Shown: positions 11,528 through 23,339 of the stretch, piece after piece
Layout: the number at the start of each line of letters is the position of its first letter
Numbering within the stretch: position 1 is the stretch's first letter
Origin: Jaltomata sinuosa
Lineage: Eukaryota > Streptophyta > Magnoliopsida > Solanales > Solanaceae
Assembly: GCA_003996215.1 (NCBI GenBank)
Contig: QJPP01000277.1
Span: forward strand, 682,001 to 746,000
Direction: 5' to 3'
Length of the DNA stretch: 64,000 nt
The notes under the pieces: model-generated
Seen by the model: the letters and a program-made list of their open reading frames with translations, nothing else
Told to the model about the DNA's origin: nothing
Database searches by the model: none
Made by a program: the position numbers and the translations under genes

Positions 11528-11912
11528 AGAGGTCATAGTCCTTCGGCAACTCTAGCCACCTCCGCTGCCTTGAATTAAGATCCTTCTGGCTCTGAATGTA
11601 CTGTAGGCTACGATGGTCGGTGAATATCTCACAATGAACACCATAACTGGTAATGCCTCTAAATCTTAAGCGTGAAAACTACTGATGTAAACTCTAAGTC
11701 ATGGGTAGGGTAGTTGATCTCATGCACCTTTAACTATCTAGAAGCATATTTTATCACTCGGCCCTGCTACATCAGAACATAATCCAAACCAACACCTGAA
11801 GCATCGCAATAAACTGTGAATCCCTGGCCCTCAACAGGAAGTGTCAATATCGGAGTTGTAGTCAACAAGGCCGTGAGCTTCAGAAAGCTTGCCTCATACT
11901 CAACGCATGGCC
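11528..11912 (-). pseudogene. T0 RNase H and RT-connection fragment (right half)
   Basis: Continues the T0 polyprotein interrupted at 401. The sequence closely follows T1 5045-5420 (plus-strand words GATCCTTCTGGCT, CCATAACTGGTAATGCCTC, CCTGCTACATCAGAACA). It covers the RNase H core and the end of the RT connection, with several indels. Near 11912 it joins directly to LTR sequence, so most of RT, protease, gag and part of the LTR were deleted from T0. Confidence 0.8.
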
Positions 11913-12460
11913 TTCCTGGCGATCACGGTGAAGGACTGAGACCTGCATCTGCAGTAGCAACCAGCTGTTTTCACAAGTTGAAACGTCACTATATTGGCCT
12001 TTGGGATTTATCTGGGATCCCACACACGTAAATGAACTATGCTACCCTACAAAAAAATAGTATTCTGGACTCAATAAAATCGATAAAATTCTTAACGGAG
12101 ACTATTTTCAAAAAAAGTGGGCGCCGCACTCAAAAACTAACTTTTAACCAAAAGAACCCGATAGCCCACAATGTTTCCGAAAGCCTCGAGCCCCGAATCA
12201 AAGGTCTCTCTATGCCAAAGTCAATGTTTCAGAGCTAATAACATTGTTGGAATTCTCATCTGAGACTGTCTGTTGATCTAAGTAAACTCTTTCAACTTAA
12301 TGAGTTTTAAAACAACAAAAAAGTATTAAGAAACAAATAAACTATCCGAGAACCAAACTGTCAGTCCTAGTAAGTTATAAATGACATGTAGCCGCTGTGG
12401 GAAAAATCAAAATACAGAAAATTCATGAAAATAGAGAGCATGACCTTGAGGGTCATAACA
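11913..12460 (-). repeat. T0 5' LTR remnant (about 550 bp)
   Basis: Aligns with the right-hand part of the T1 LTRs (2670-3368). Shared words are GCAACCAGCTGTTTTCAC, GATTTATCTGGGATCC, AAAGTGGGC and the terminal GGGTCATAACA ending at 12460. One decayed palindrome word (GATCACGGTGAAGG) remains at the left edge. The right end is the outer edge of T0. Confidence 0.75.
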
Positions 12461-14379
12461 GTTAGTCCTCAAACAACTAACTAGATACCTTAAGCATAAC
12501 ACCTATTTCACTAAAAAATATCAATAGGTTGCTTTAACCTAGATCATCAAGACTTTTAAGTATGCAAGCAACTCTCATACAAAGCGCATTCAAACATTTC
12601 AAATTAAGACAATTCTATCAAGACAATGTAACCTGTAGAACTAACTCTTTAACATAATAAATAAGTCAAATTCAATCATATAATCAAGCAAAGAAATCAA
12701 ATAGATCATTAAGTTTACATCACCTATGTGCCCTCACTTTTCAAAAGAGATGCCCCCTCCGATATTCACAATATATCATAATTTTTGAGGCATATAAATG
12801 AAACGATATGCTCACTCTCTTAAAAGAATTCACACGTATACAAGATACCATAGGCTTTCCCTTAGTGTCATACTCTATTAACAAAGGCGAAAGAAATATA
12901 GGATCAAAGGTCTTTATTTGGTTGTCATGTCAGCTAAGAAACATGTAGGATATATTTTGTAAAAATAGTGACTACCTTCCTTATGCACTTTTAAGATGTT
13001 AACATTGAATAATTTTAAGCTCTTTTCCTTATGTATTTTAATTTCAACTTTTTTTTTACACTTTCCTTTTTCGTTTTCCTCTTTATTCTCTCATTTTTAA
13101 GCATTCTCCCTATTTTCATTATTGTTAGCCAAGAGAAATTTTTCTTACTTTATTTTCACTTTTTCAATCTTTCTTTTGCTCACCTTACTACAACGACTAA
13201 CTTTTATACTCATGAGAACTATATTAACTTTCTTTCTTTTCTTTCTACACCAATTTTCATTGACTCATCATCATCTTTCCTTAACTCTTGAGTCTTAACT
13301 TTAAAGTGCACTTGAGACTTTTGGGATCAAATTAAATGCAAGGTTTATCAAAAAAATAAGCTAAAATGGCTCAAATGGGCTAACTATGGATAATGAAAGA
13401 GTAGGAAAAAAGATAGTCAACAATTGGCTTAACAAAAAAAATGTTGTAATCATATTCTACACATCCACACTTTGTTTCACATTGTATACACACCGAACAA
13501 GTTTTAGATATCTACATAAAATATGAAATATACAAAATCTCACCACACAATGAAACATGAATGATAAAACTGCTCACTATGAACTCTCTACCTAACAATA
13601 CGATTGAATTCAATGACAATATTTGTAAGCCCTTTTTTCTTCATCTAGAGTCAATCTCAAAGCCTTATGCATCTTAAATAAAATATATTTACTATTTTTT
13701 ATGCAAAATATTTTAAAAAGAGATACCTAACATTCTCTTAGCATATATAGATTAAGCACCCAACTTACTAAAATGCATTTGGGTTATACTTCTTTTTATT
13801 ATCCTTAAAAAAATAAACTAAAAACTACAAAAATACAATGACATATGGTTCAAAGGACTCCTTTAAAAAAGAACCGAAACAAAAATCAAAGGTTGTACTA
13901 AGAAAGCTAACTACTAGAACGACATATGAATAATATTACTAAAATTACTATCATATAAAGAAACATAGAAGTAATCAAGGGTTTCCACCTCACACTACAA
14001 ATTTGGCACTGTCCTCAGTGCATATCATAAATAATATAAGGGTAAAGGAAACTCTCTGGATGGCCAAAGGAAGAAGCATTAGCCGCTCATGTGATGGGAT
14101 ACTTAGATTTCTCTCTTACGTGATTCCTCATGTGGTCATTGTACACTTATCTCAAACCATAGAAATTGCTTTTGCTATCTCTAATGACTTATTTCAATGC
14201 TCGTCATCGTAAAAAAATAAAAAACAAACTACAAGAACAAAAATAAATGAAAATAAAGAAGTAAAAATTGGGTTTCCTCTCAACTGGGCCTAATTTAACA
14301 TCGCAAAATGATATTATGCCATAAGTACTCATTCGTCCCTCAATCTTATGAATGTGTTATCTCTATCTGGCTCTTTAGC
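12461..14379 (-). other. Athila 3' noncoding region
   Basis: AT-rich, no credible gene. On the minus strand the sequence just after integrase contains GCACTGAGGACAGTGCCAAAT (about 13995-14020) and, at the far end, GTTGTTTGAGGACTAAC (12461-12477). GAGGACA boxes of this sort are characteristic of the region after pol in Athila elements. Between them is a purine-rich tract (AAAGAAAAGAAAG type, 13030-13260). The small open frames here are low-complexity. Confidence 0.55.
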
Positions 14380-15480
14380 CTAGTAATGCTTCACCCTTTG
14401 ATCATTTACCATGAAGCTTGTCCCTTGGTCTAGATCTTGTAACACCACAGCTCCATGAGTTGTAGTTCTTACTACCTCAAATGGACCTGACCATTTAGAC
14501 TGTAGCTTTTTGGGAAAACGTCTCAATCTAGATTCGAACATCAAAACCATTTCACCTTTTTGAACGTCCAAGGCAAAATATTCTTGGCATGCCACTTCTT
14601 TGTCCTTTTTTGTATTATTTGACATTTTTGTAGGCTTGCAACCTAAATTCCTCAAGCTCATGGAGTCGGTGCATTCTCTTATTACCAGCCAACTCTAAAT
14701 TTAGGTTCAACGTTTGATGGCCTAGTATGGTTATGCTCTAGTTCCGCAGGTAAGTGATATGATTTACCATAAATCAATTGATAAGGGGACGTGCCTATGT
14801 GGGTCTTGTATGCAGTCTAATAATCCTATAAAGCATCGTTGAGCTTGATATCAAAATATTTTATTTGCGTGTTCACAACTTTTTCAAGGATCTTCTTGAT
14901 TTTCCTATTTGATACTTCTACTTGCCAACTCACCTATGGGAGGTAAGCAGTTTCACCTTGTATTGGACCCTATATTTGTATAATATGTTCCACAACAAAG
15001 AATTGCATAAGTGGCTACCACCATCACTGATTAGTACTTTAGGGGTGCCAAATCTGGAGAACATATTCTTTTGCACGAACTTCACAATGACTTTTGCATC
15101 ATTAGTGGGAAGAGCACAACCTCCACTCATTTTGATACATAGTAAATAGCCACTAGAATGTATTTATTCCCAAAAAATGTCAAAAATGGTACCATAAAGT
15201 GTATATCCCAAACATAAGAAATTTCCACTTCTAGGATGTTTTGTAGTGGCATCTCATGCCTTCTAGAGATCTATCCAATTTTATAACACATACCAAAACA
15301 TTTTAAAAACAAATATGCATCTTTAAATAGAGTAGGCCAGAAGAAACATTATTAAAATATCTTTATAGACGTATGATCACCACCATGATGTCCCTCATAA
15401 GGAGAAGATTGATAGCTTTCCAGTACCTAATTTCACGTTGAGGAATGCATCACCTAATCACCTGGCCTACTCCTTGTTTA
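14380..15480 (-). pseudogene. Athila integrase (broken; first catalytic Asp changed)
   Basis: Minus strand. The zinc domain is decayed (CFGMCYKIG then a stop, near 15270-15300). The next block reads ISRRHEMPLQNILEVEI; where the family has DFMGPF this copy has HFMVPF, so the first catalytic Asp is His (codon 15199-15201). The second Asp is kept in LISDGGSHLCN (14930-15130). The C-terminal domain is open at 14380-14661. There is no chromodomain, as expected for Athila. Stops and frameshifts separate the blocks. Confidence 0.82.
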
Positions 15481-17000
15481 AATCTATATGGCTCATCACA
15501 TATGTAGAGTTAGGAGTCATGATTTATCCTCTTTCGTTGCTGAAAACTCGCCTTAGGAGGGTATATTTCACTTACCAAAAGATTTACTATGTCTGCATAC
15601 CAGGGAAATTTACTTATACTTAAAGTAAAAAGTTACTTGTTTGGAAACTCCTCTCTTATTGCTTCTCCTTTATTAACATGATCTCTGCCATCTGAGCATA
15701 ATAGATGATTTTCTACTTGTTTTTTCACACCTTCTTTGATCTTGAATTTATAAATCAAACTCTTGAAGTAGCGAGATCCATCATATTAACCTAGACTTGA
15801 CATCTTTCTTGGCAAAGAGATATCTAAGCGCTGCATGATCAGTATTCATTACTACTTTTGTCCTAATTAAGTAACAATAGAACTTGTTGAATGCAAAGAA
15901 AACCTTCAAGCAACTCCTCCTCTGTAACATGTAATTGGACTAAGCTTCATTTAATGCCTTACTAGTATAGTATATTGAGTAGAAAATTTTCTCCTATTGT
16001 TGCCTTAAAACCATGCCTACTACTGAGTCAGTGGTGTCCCACATCAACTCAAATAGCAATAACTAGTCTGGTGCAATCATTACATGTGCAAAAATTGGTC
16101 TTTTCTTTAGCTCCTCAAACACAGCTACACAACCTGTATCAGTTATATTTTACATCTTTTTCTAGCAACTCACAAAAAGGTCATGACACCTTTGAGAAGT
16201 CCTTGATAAATATGCAATAGAAACCTTGCATGTCCCAAGAAACTTCAAATGCTTCCAATAGATATTAGGGGTGGCAACTTCTCAATTACCTTGATTTTTC
16301 TCTATCCATATCTAAGCCTACTTTTGACACTATGTGCCCCAATACAATACCTTCTATTACAAGAAAATGGCACTTTTTCCAATTGAGTACTTTGTATTTT
16401 CACATTGTGCCAATATTTTATCTAAGTTCTTTAGACATTCCTTAAATGATCTCTCAAAGACAAAGAAGTCATCCATGAATACTTTTATAAAATCTTCCAC
16501 TATCTCAGAAAATGTTGTCATCATACATCTTTGGAATGTCATAGGTAACCAGAAGGGCTTTCATCTAAAGGTGTATGTCCCATACGGACAAGTAATTGTG
16601 GTCTTATCCTGATTCTCTAGAGCAATAAAACTCTAGTTATAACCTAAGTACCTATCAAAAAAGTAATAGTACTCTTGTCCAGCTAATTTATCAAGCATTT
16701 GATCAATAAATGTAAATGGGATAGTGGTCTTTCCTCGTGGCCACATTCAGGTTTCGATAGTCTATATAGATTCACCAACTTGTGACAGTTCTCATTAGAA
16801 TAAGATCATATTTTTCATTAGTGATAACAATCATCCTTCCTTTCGTAGGGAATGTTGGACGGGGCTAACCCATTGATTATCTAAAATAAGACATACAATA
16901 CCCTTATTTAGTCATTTGATCGCTTTATTTTTCACTACCTCTTTTATGATGAGTTGATTCTGCATTGATTCTCAATAGTTGGTTTGTTCCCTTCTCCATC
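15480..17000 (-). pseudogene. Athila reverse transcriptase and RNase H (broken)
   Basis: Minus strand. The palm block at 16357-16542 reads TFQRCMMTTFSEIVEDFIKV, then FMDDFFVFERSFKECLKNLDKILAQC: FMDD takes the place of the YVDD-type catalytic box, usual for Athila. RNase H and connection text lies left of it (about 15780-16300), with many stops. The RT N-terminal part continues to about 17000 in shifted frames. Nothing here can be functional. Confidence 0.78.
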
Positions 17001-17636
17001 AAGATCCTGTGCATATAAAAAGATGGGAAAATGACATGGATGTTTGACATCTACCATCCAATAGCCTTCTTTCTGTTTCTTAGAACCTTTAGTGCTTCTT
17101 CAACCTCAGTATCTGATAGCTCTATTGCAATAATGACCAACAAGATTTTTCTATCCCTCAAAAATTCATATTTAAGATAGGGAGGAAGCTATTTCAGCTT
17201 TAACTACACGGGATCCTCACTAGATAGCTTAGGTGGTGTCCCTAGAGCTCTTTCAAGATATTAAAATTACTAGGCTTAGAGTGAACACCTACAAGATTTA
17301 AAATCTACACCATTTCTTGCGTGTCTGCATCACAAAAAATATCATCTCCCACAAGAGCCCTTTCTAGTCGATCTCTTGCTGAAATTAGTGGTAGCTTAGA
17401 GTCAATGTCTATAACTATAATTTCTATGATTTCATCATGGATGGCTAGTATCTTTAATATTCTATAAACATCGAACACTTCTTTTCTTTATCATGTGCTC
17501 ACATAGTAAGCTGGCCAAATGCCACATCAATAAGCGCTATCCATCACCATAAATTAACACCCCAAAAAAATGGAACTTCTGGATCAAACTCAAAATCAAG
17601 GGTTACAAAATACACCATGAAGATCAACAAACCAAT
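17000..17636 (-). other. Athila protease-RT linker, decayed
   Basis: No open frame of note. It lies between recognisable RT and protease blocks and shows short minus-strand similarity in style to the Athila polyprotein linker. No other feature seen. Confidence 0.4.
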
Positions 17637-18071
17637 CTAAACTAGTACATCCTCCATGATTCCCTCACGTCTAGCCAAGGACCTATAAGCCAGTTGTAAA
17701 ACAATTATGGTAGGACAAGGATTGCCCAACCCCATATTTATGAATAGTGATGAAGGCATAAAATGGATGCTATCTCCTAAGTCACATAATGCTTTAGCCT
17801 TTACATATTGCCTGATAGAAATTTCAATATTAAAACCTCTTAGATCCTTCAGCTTTGTTGGAAACCTATTTTTAATGTGGAATGAGCATTGCTCGGTCAT
17901 AGTAACTGTGGCATATTCTTCTAATCTCCTCTTATTGGCAACTATATCTTTGATATACTTTTTATATTGGGGAATGCCCTGTAAAATATCAATAGGAGGT
18001 ATATTAATATTTATTTGTTTTAGTAGATTAAAGAACTTAGCAAACATTGCCTTCTCTTTTTGCTTGTTCAA
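17637..18071 (-). pseudogene. Athila protease region (active site altered)
   Basis: A 144-residue open stretch on the minus strand: FFNLLKQININIPPIDIL, then YKKYIKDIVANKRRLEEY, TMTEQCS, KLKDLRGFNIEISI and the active-site block KALCDLGDSIHFMPSSLF. The family has CDLGASINLMP, so Ala next to the catalytic Asp-Leu-Gly is Asp here; the catalytic Asp itself is kept. LQLAYRSLARREGIMEDVLV is the usual end of the domain. This is the best preserved part of the element, but it has no start of its own. Confidence 0.82.
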
Positions 18072-18199
18072 CTTCTGTGGGAATGAGGGAGGAGGTTCTA
18101 CAACTATCGATGTAGGCTACTTCACAATTTTTTCTATTGGCACCTCAGTTCTCTTCTTCTCATCTGTGTTCTCAACCATTGTTTTGGTATTTTAGCACC

Positions 18200-19449
18200 T
18201 AGAGTTTTACCACTTCTTATCACTACGACCTTTACTTATTTCTTATTCAGATTTATGTTGCTAGATAGACCTCCTATGGGTCTCAGGTTTTATTCTATTG
18301 TATCTTGTTCCCTTTGTCTTTAGAGATTTTGAATTGCTAACTCAAGGTTGTTTATAATAGTGTCCTGCTTCTATTGTCTATCCACTAGTTTCTTAAGCAC
18401 TTCTTTAATTTTTTCTAGATGTCTTTGAGTTGACTTACTGATCTTGTGACTTGTATTGGTTTTGGTTCTAATTTCCACCACATGAAAAGTTAGAGTGATT
18501 CCTTCAATTTGGATTATAAGTGTTCCCAATATTATGATTTTTTGTGTCTTTGCTTGTGTTGCCCACAAAATTAATGGACTTTGAATTATATCCTCACATA
18601 TATGTTCTATACTCACCTCCACAGATCTCACAGAACAACTGAGCTTGATGAACCTGTTGAACTTGGACTTTTACAAGTGCTTGACCCATCAGAAATTTTA
18701 GCGGACTAAAGTGGTTGTTCATAGCTATGATTTATGCTTGTATACCACTCATTCCACCAAACTCAAGCATCCCAATTGCTTTTTTCACTACATATTTATT
18801 AGAGATACCAGTCAAAAGATTCTATTATATTTATAAGAGCAAGTTTTATCCAATTCAAAAGTGTTTGTTTATTCTAATCAAGCAAGAAAGTAAAGTGGTT
18901 AATTACTATAGTAGTTGTTCATAGGGAAGTTAGGAGCTATGGTTATGGAACTTGCGTAATTTCATCATATTTTTAGATAGTTGATAAGCTTGATTAAGAG
19001 ATCTACTATTTTTCTAACTCACAGGGTTTATACTATGGTCATGGTCTGTTGAGCCTCTAACCATCTACCTAGATTAGACTTCTAACTATATTATTGAGTG
19101 TAGATAGTCAAACTAATATGAACACATTTATATATCTTCATGTAATAGATCCAAGGAGGGTCATCTAGGTCTAATTTCCATCCTAGCGGATAATCTGTGA
19201 ACAAACACACCCTCTTTCTTTTAACCCAAGTTTTATTCCTAACTTTCCTCTCTAGACTTCCATTATCAATTATCCATTTATCCTATTGGTGTCCAATCAA
19301 CAAAATAGTAAGCATAAGCTTAAAAGAACAAAACAAGGATGGTAGAAATCTACAATATCAATCCATAAAAAGAATATAATGGTGATACTATGACTATAAC
19401 CCTATAAAGAGGGCTTTAAGCCACTCATAATATGATTACAAGCTTTTAA
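18200..19449 (-). pseudogene. Athila gag (C-terminal half, heavily decayed)
   Basis: Minus strand. A QQVHQAQLFCEICGGE block near 18610-18660 matches the Athila gag end, with the first half of a zinc knuckle (CEIC) followed by decay. Upstream, MLEFGGMSGIQA-like text (about 18720-18790) and AYQLSKNMMKL (about 18980) fit the same protein. The frame is broken every 60-100 bases. The sequence is cut at 19450 by the T3 LTR. Confidence 0.6.
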
Positions 19450-19779
19450 TATAACGACTTGTTCCTTTATAATAGTAAAGTAAGGGCATAAGTACCCGGC
19501 TAGAAAAGTCTCTAAGGTGGGCATTGATAATCATGCTAAGGTGGGGTCTCTTGGTTCATGGAATGATAGTATGGAGTCCATATATGGATAGTTGATTATT
19601 GTAGGATCTCGTAGGAAGTTTCAATATCGAAATGGGGTTCATAAAACTCTAGTTATGGGCATTTTCATGTTGGGATTACTCTGTGATACCTAGAAAATAA
19701 AGTGATGTGAAATGAGGGGTTTGGGGCGAGATTTTGATGTTCTGAAAATTGACATTTGTCACAATAAATAGCACTCTCA

Positions 19780-19870
19780 TTGCGGTGGTCTGTCATGATA
19801 GGTCATCCTTATCATGATGACTCACCATAACGAGACTCAGATCGGCTCGACGATAAAGTGGGCAGTTTAC
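19780..19870 (+). promoter_or_regulatory. T3 LTR palindromic block
   Basis: TCATGATAGG (19793-19802), loop TCAT, then CCTTATCATGA (19807-19817): an inverted repeat with one unpaired base. CATGATGA, AACGAGACTCAGATCGGCTCGACG follow. By position in the LTR it corresponds to the palindrome clusters of the other families; I see no clear TATA box right after it. Confidence 0.45.
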
Positions 19871-20739
19871 CTGTACTTTTTTAGTTTTTTTTGGGTTATT
19901 TCCCCATAACTCCTATTTTGTTCTAGAGCTCTAAGAAGCAGTTTCTTAAGAAACTAGGGCATTTTCTTTCATTTGATGTGAGTAACTCCATAAACCTCTT
20001 TGTGTATTAATCATTAATCTTTGTAAGACCTTTCGGTGGAGGATTAATGGTGGAATTCTTGAATTTGGGCCCTAAAAGCATGAAACTTGGGGAGAACCCT
20101 ATGGGTAGATGCAATTTCACCTAGAATTGATCCTAGGTTGTATTTTTATGATTCCTAGCATGAAATTTATAGTTCTTAGTATGTTTAAGGGTAATGGAGA
20201 ACCTTGGGTTCCATAAAGGTGAGACCTTTAGGCATAAAAATGACTAAAAAGAGATGAACTTAATTAGAAACCTTTTGGGTATTGATTTTATGAATATTTT
20301 GAGACTAGTTATTGATTAATTAATAATTGGGGAATGTTACAGACCTTATATTCGGGAAGAATTAGTGGGTTAAATTACCAAGGCTTGAAATGGAGAGTAA
20401 ATAATTAATTACTCTTGTGTAATTGTTGTTTATAGACCTTGAGCGATCCGAAGTATTAAGGAAAGGCAAGACAATTGCGAAGTAGCTTGCAAGTGGTAAT
20501 TCTTCACTCAAGGTAGGTTATGGTTTTAAATTGGAGTGAAGAATCATTTTATTATAGGTATGTGATTGAATTGTTTAACTGGTTATAGGTCTTTGGACAT
20601 GTTTGAACTATATGTGTTTTCCTATTACGCATGAATGAATAAGTTAGAATTATATAGGGATTGGTAAGTGAACTGAGGTGAATAAGTGTAAGTATGACTT
20701 TAAGTGCACTATGTATAATATCAGGGATAGGTCTGAGAA

Positions 20740-20895
20740 CCTTAGATGCATTGACCTTGTCATTCATTATGGGATCGGGTACCATATCGATACATGTTGA
20801 TATTACCATTTATTATGGGATTGGGTACCACGACAGTACAGGTTGACATGGTCACCTCTTTATGAGATCAGATACCACGCTGGTATGGATTGATA
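20740..20895 (+). repeat. Threefold repeat of about 50 bp in T3 LTR
   Basis: Three units on the pattern CATTNATTATGGGATCGGGTACCA...GATACATGTTGATATTAC. The second and third copies are increasingly diverged. GGTACC in the first two is a palindromic core. Confidence 0.65.
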
Positions 20896-21066
20896 TTGCA
20901 CTGATGGGAAATAGTTCTGGCTGGTAGATGGACCCTAGTGTGTTCCCTGCAGGTCATGGCTAGTGAGCAGAAATAAGACCCTTAGCATATCTGTACACTC
21001 TTTTATTTATCATTGCGTTATTTCATGGTCATTCATGGTGAGATGGTATTGTGGTTATGAATGAGA

Positions 21067-21071
21067 ATAGA
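21067..21071. repeat. Left target-site duplication of T2 (ATAGA)
   Basis: ATAGA before the T2 LTR; the right copy at 30154-30158 is CTAGA, one mismatch. Supports insertion of T2 into the T3 LTR. Confidence 0.7.
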
Positions 21072-23095
21072 TGTCATGCCCTGAGGCGACCCCCTAGATG
21101 CAACACAGTGCTTAGTGTCATAAGTGACCCCAAGCTAACCCATGGCATGGCATATCTATACAATTTCAATTAAAATATGCATTATGAGGAATCTAAAAAC
21201 AATTTAATATCTGAAGTGGGGAAAGCCAGAAATGTCTGAGTATATAAAATATATAAGAGAGTATAATGAAGTCTGAAAATAACACTAACAACTCAACCTG
21301 AATCTAGTCTATGTCTGAAAGCCTCTAACTGATATGAGTTGCTGGGACATGCCCCCAGCTAACTCTAACAAGACTGAAACTGAAAAGTAAATACTGAAAG
21401 TAAAGCATGTCTATCATCCTCGAACTATGAGGACTCACCACTAAAGCTACTAAGTACGGACTGGAAGTCAAGCTAAGCGCAGTCTGGATGTTTAGAGTCT
21501 GAACCTATATCATACAATGATATAGCACAAACGTATGCCTCAGTACTCTGAATGTACTGAGCATGCGGGATATGTGCTAAGATGGATAATATAGAACTGA
21601 ACATAGAAATAGATATACTGGAATATAACTAAAAGATGAACTGGATCCAATGACCAAGTACTAATCATGAAGATATAACATCCTGAACTGAATACTGAAG
21701 TAAATACTGAATACATAGTCAATGCAACATGAGTCTGACTGTGGGAGACACTATTAACCGATATACCCCAAGTTGAGCTAACTATGGGGCCAACCTGTAA
21801 CCATAGATGGAAGGATGTTAATACCTTGTCAAGGGTACGAACAAGTCTGAGGTGGATCCACTTAGCTGATGTCCACAAGGGACAAAGGTAACCAGCCTAA
21901 TCTAATAGCTGACACCTTTTTGACCTACAGTGGCGCCGCAGTTCTGGGACTTGGGGACTGCTACTAAAGGTCTCAGCCTAAACTGTCTGCTAAGCCTTCA
22001 TCCCTTCATCCACTCAGTACTAAGTCTACTCCCAACTAAATGTAAGCAATAATGACACTGTAATACTGGATAGCTCAAAATACCTATAAACAACGGAGAA
22101 TGCAACATACATATACTGAAAGATATGACATTCGAATTCTGAAGCATGATTGTATGACTTATCTACCTAACAAGCATAATTCATGAATTTCTAGAATTAA
22201 CACAAGCTAGGGTTTCTAAGTCTTATACATGAACTATACTAAATCTCCAAGAAATGTGTAGTTAATACCATAGAAACTATAGCAGCTGGATTACAATGAA
22301 TCTCTAAGATTTAGGAACCCTAGGTCTAAACAATTCATGGAGAAGTTGAAGAATTGACTGAATTCTAGGGACATAATGGGTTAAAGGAACCCACTAGTGA
22401 AATCCCACATACTTGGTGAAGAGACTACGGAGAAATCCTTTGGATTTAGGGGCTGAACTTGAAGAAGACCTCTTCTTGTTCTTGAGAGAAAACTATCACC
22501 TCTTTTGTTTCTTTTCTTTCTAAGTCTGATGATTTTTGGAGAATGAATGTTTTAGGTAGTTTTTGACTAATAAACTAGGCTTAGAGTAGTCAAAATTATA
22601 TAGCCTAGGCATTAAAAGAGGTAGGAAAAGTCTGGAATACCCCTGGAAAATAAATAGAAAAGCTACTGAAATTCGCGACTCAGGTTCCACGGATAGGTTC
22701 TACGGCTCATGAAAGTTCCACGGATCGTGAAACCCTATCGTGGTTTCCTGGTCCTAAAAGTTGAGCTATTGGAATGGATTACACGACTTGGGTTCACGAC
22801 TCATGGAAACTTCTATGGGTCGTGGATCTCACTCGTGGTTCCTGGGAGCCATCTGCAAGGAAGATTCCACAGACAGGTTCTACGGTCCGTGGAAACTTCT
22901 ACGGTCTGTAGACTCAAGTCGTAGAATGAACTTCAGAGTAGCAAACCTCTGATATTTGTTCCACGAGTCTAGTCACAACTCATGGACTGTTCCACGGCTC
23001 GTGGAAGTGACTCGTGGTTCTGCTGACAGTTGAAAATTTTCATTTTTTCTGGTTTTCTGAGCTAAGTCTGGTCTTGGAAGTTCTGGGGTGTTACA
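21072..23095 (-). repeat. 3' LTR of T2 (2024 bp)
   Basis: Homologous to 28154-30153. On the minus strand it carries the CCACG/CGTGG word cluster at 22675-23015 and then GGCTATATAATTTTGAC (22592-22608), a good TATA box. An AT-rich palindrome CTATATCAT-aca-ATGATATAG lies at about 21503-21524, roughly 1.1 kb downstream of the TATA box. Confidence 0.92.
22592..23015 (-). promoter_or_regulatory. T2 3' LTR promoter: CCACG/CGTGG words and TATA box
   Basis: More than ten words of the type TTCCACGG, CTCGTGG, TTCTACGGTCCGTGGAA across 340 bases. The best is TTCCACG-GCT-CGTGGAA at 22990-23006 (7-bp arms). On the minus strand the cluster ends about 70 bases before TATATAA. The words contain CACG/CGTG cores, resembling G-box/E-box half sites; that is an inference from sequence only. 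Confidence 0.6.
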
Positions 23096-23339
23096 ATATC
23101 TCCTTCTTGGGATCATTCATCCTTGAATAAAGACTAAACAAGCTGAATTTGGAGGGAAAGAGCTGCAATACCTACCAATTGAGTACTAGAAAATGATATC
23201 TAATTGAACTGAGTTCTATGAACATGCAAATATGCTGAAATGCAAGTAATTCTGATGGAACGAGGTACTAAGACTGAATTACACAAGAGTAAACTGAGAG
23301 ACTGGAGACAAACTATTACCTCAAGCTAAAACTGAATCG

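Larger units (their letters stand above)
12461..19449 (-). mobile_element. Athila-type Ty3/gypsy element, 5' and 3' ends missing
   Basis: Order on the minus strand from right to left: gag (18200-19449), protease (17637-18071), RT and RNase H (about 15480-17000), integrase without chromodomain (14380-15480), then about 1.9 kb of noncoding sequence. The integrase C-terminus (RLRRFPKKLQSKWSGPFEVV, HGAVVLQD, VNDQRVKHY), the zinc-knuckle text and the long 3' noncoding region mark the Athila branch. The left side is interrupted by T0 at 12460 and the right side by T3 at 19450. No LTR of it is recognisable in the window. Confidence 0.8.
19450..21071 (+). repeat. T3 5' LTR, first part
   Basis: Starts TATAACGACTTG, homologous to TGTAATGACCAA at 39896 (T3 3' LTR). 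Contains a hairpin/palindrome block at 19780-19870 and a threefold repeat of about 50 bp at 20740-20895. It is interrupted at 21072 by T2 and continues at 30159. Confidence 0.8.

Noticed and set aside
13030..13260. Pyrimidine-rich tract as the polypurine tract (minus strand) of the Athila element
   Set aside because: Too long and mixed, and no LTR start follows it.
13031..13291. 86-codon Phe/Ser-rich frame
   Set aside because: Low-complexity T-rich tract, antisense to the Athila element.
17707..18195. 162-codon plus-strand frame with hydrophobic stretches
   Set aside because: Antisense shadow of the Athila protease region, whose minus-strand motifs are clear.
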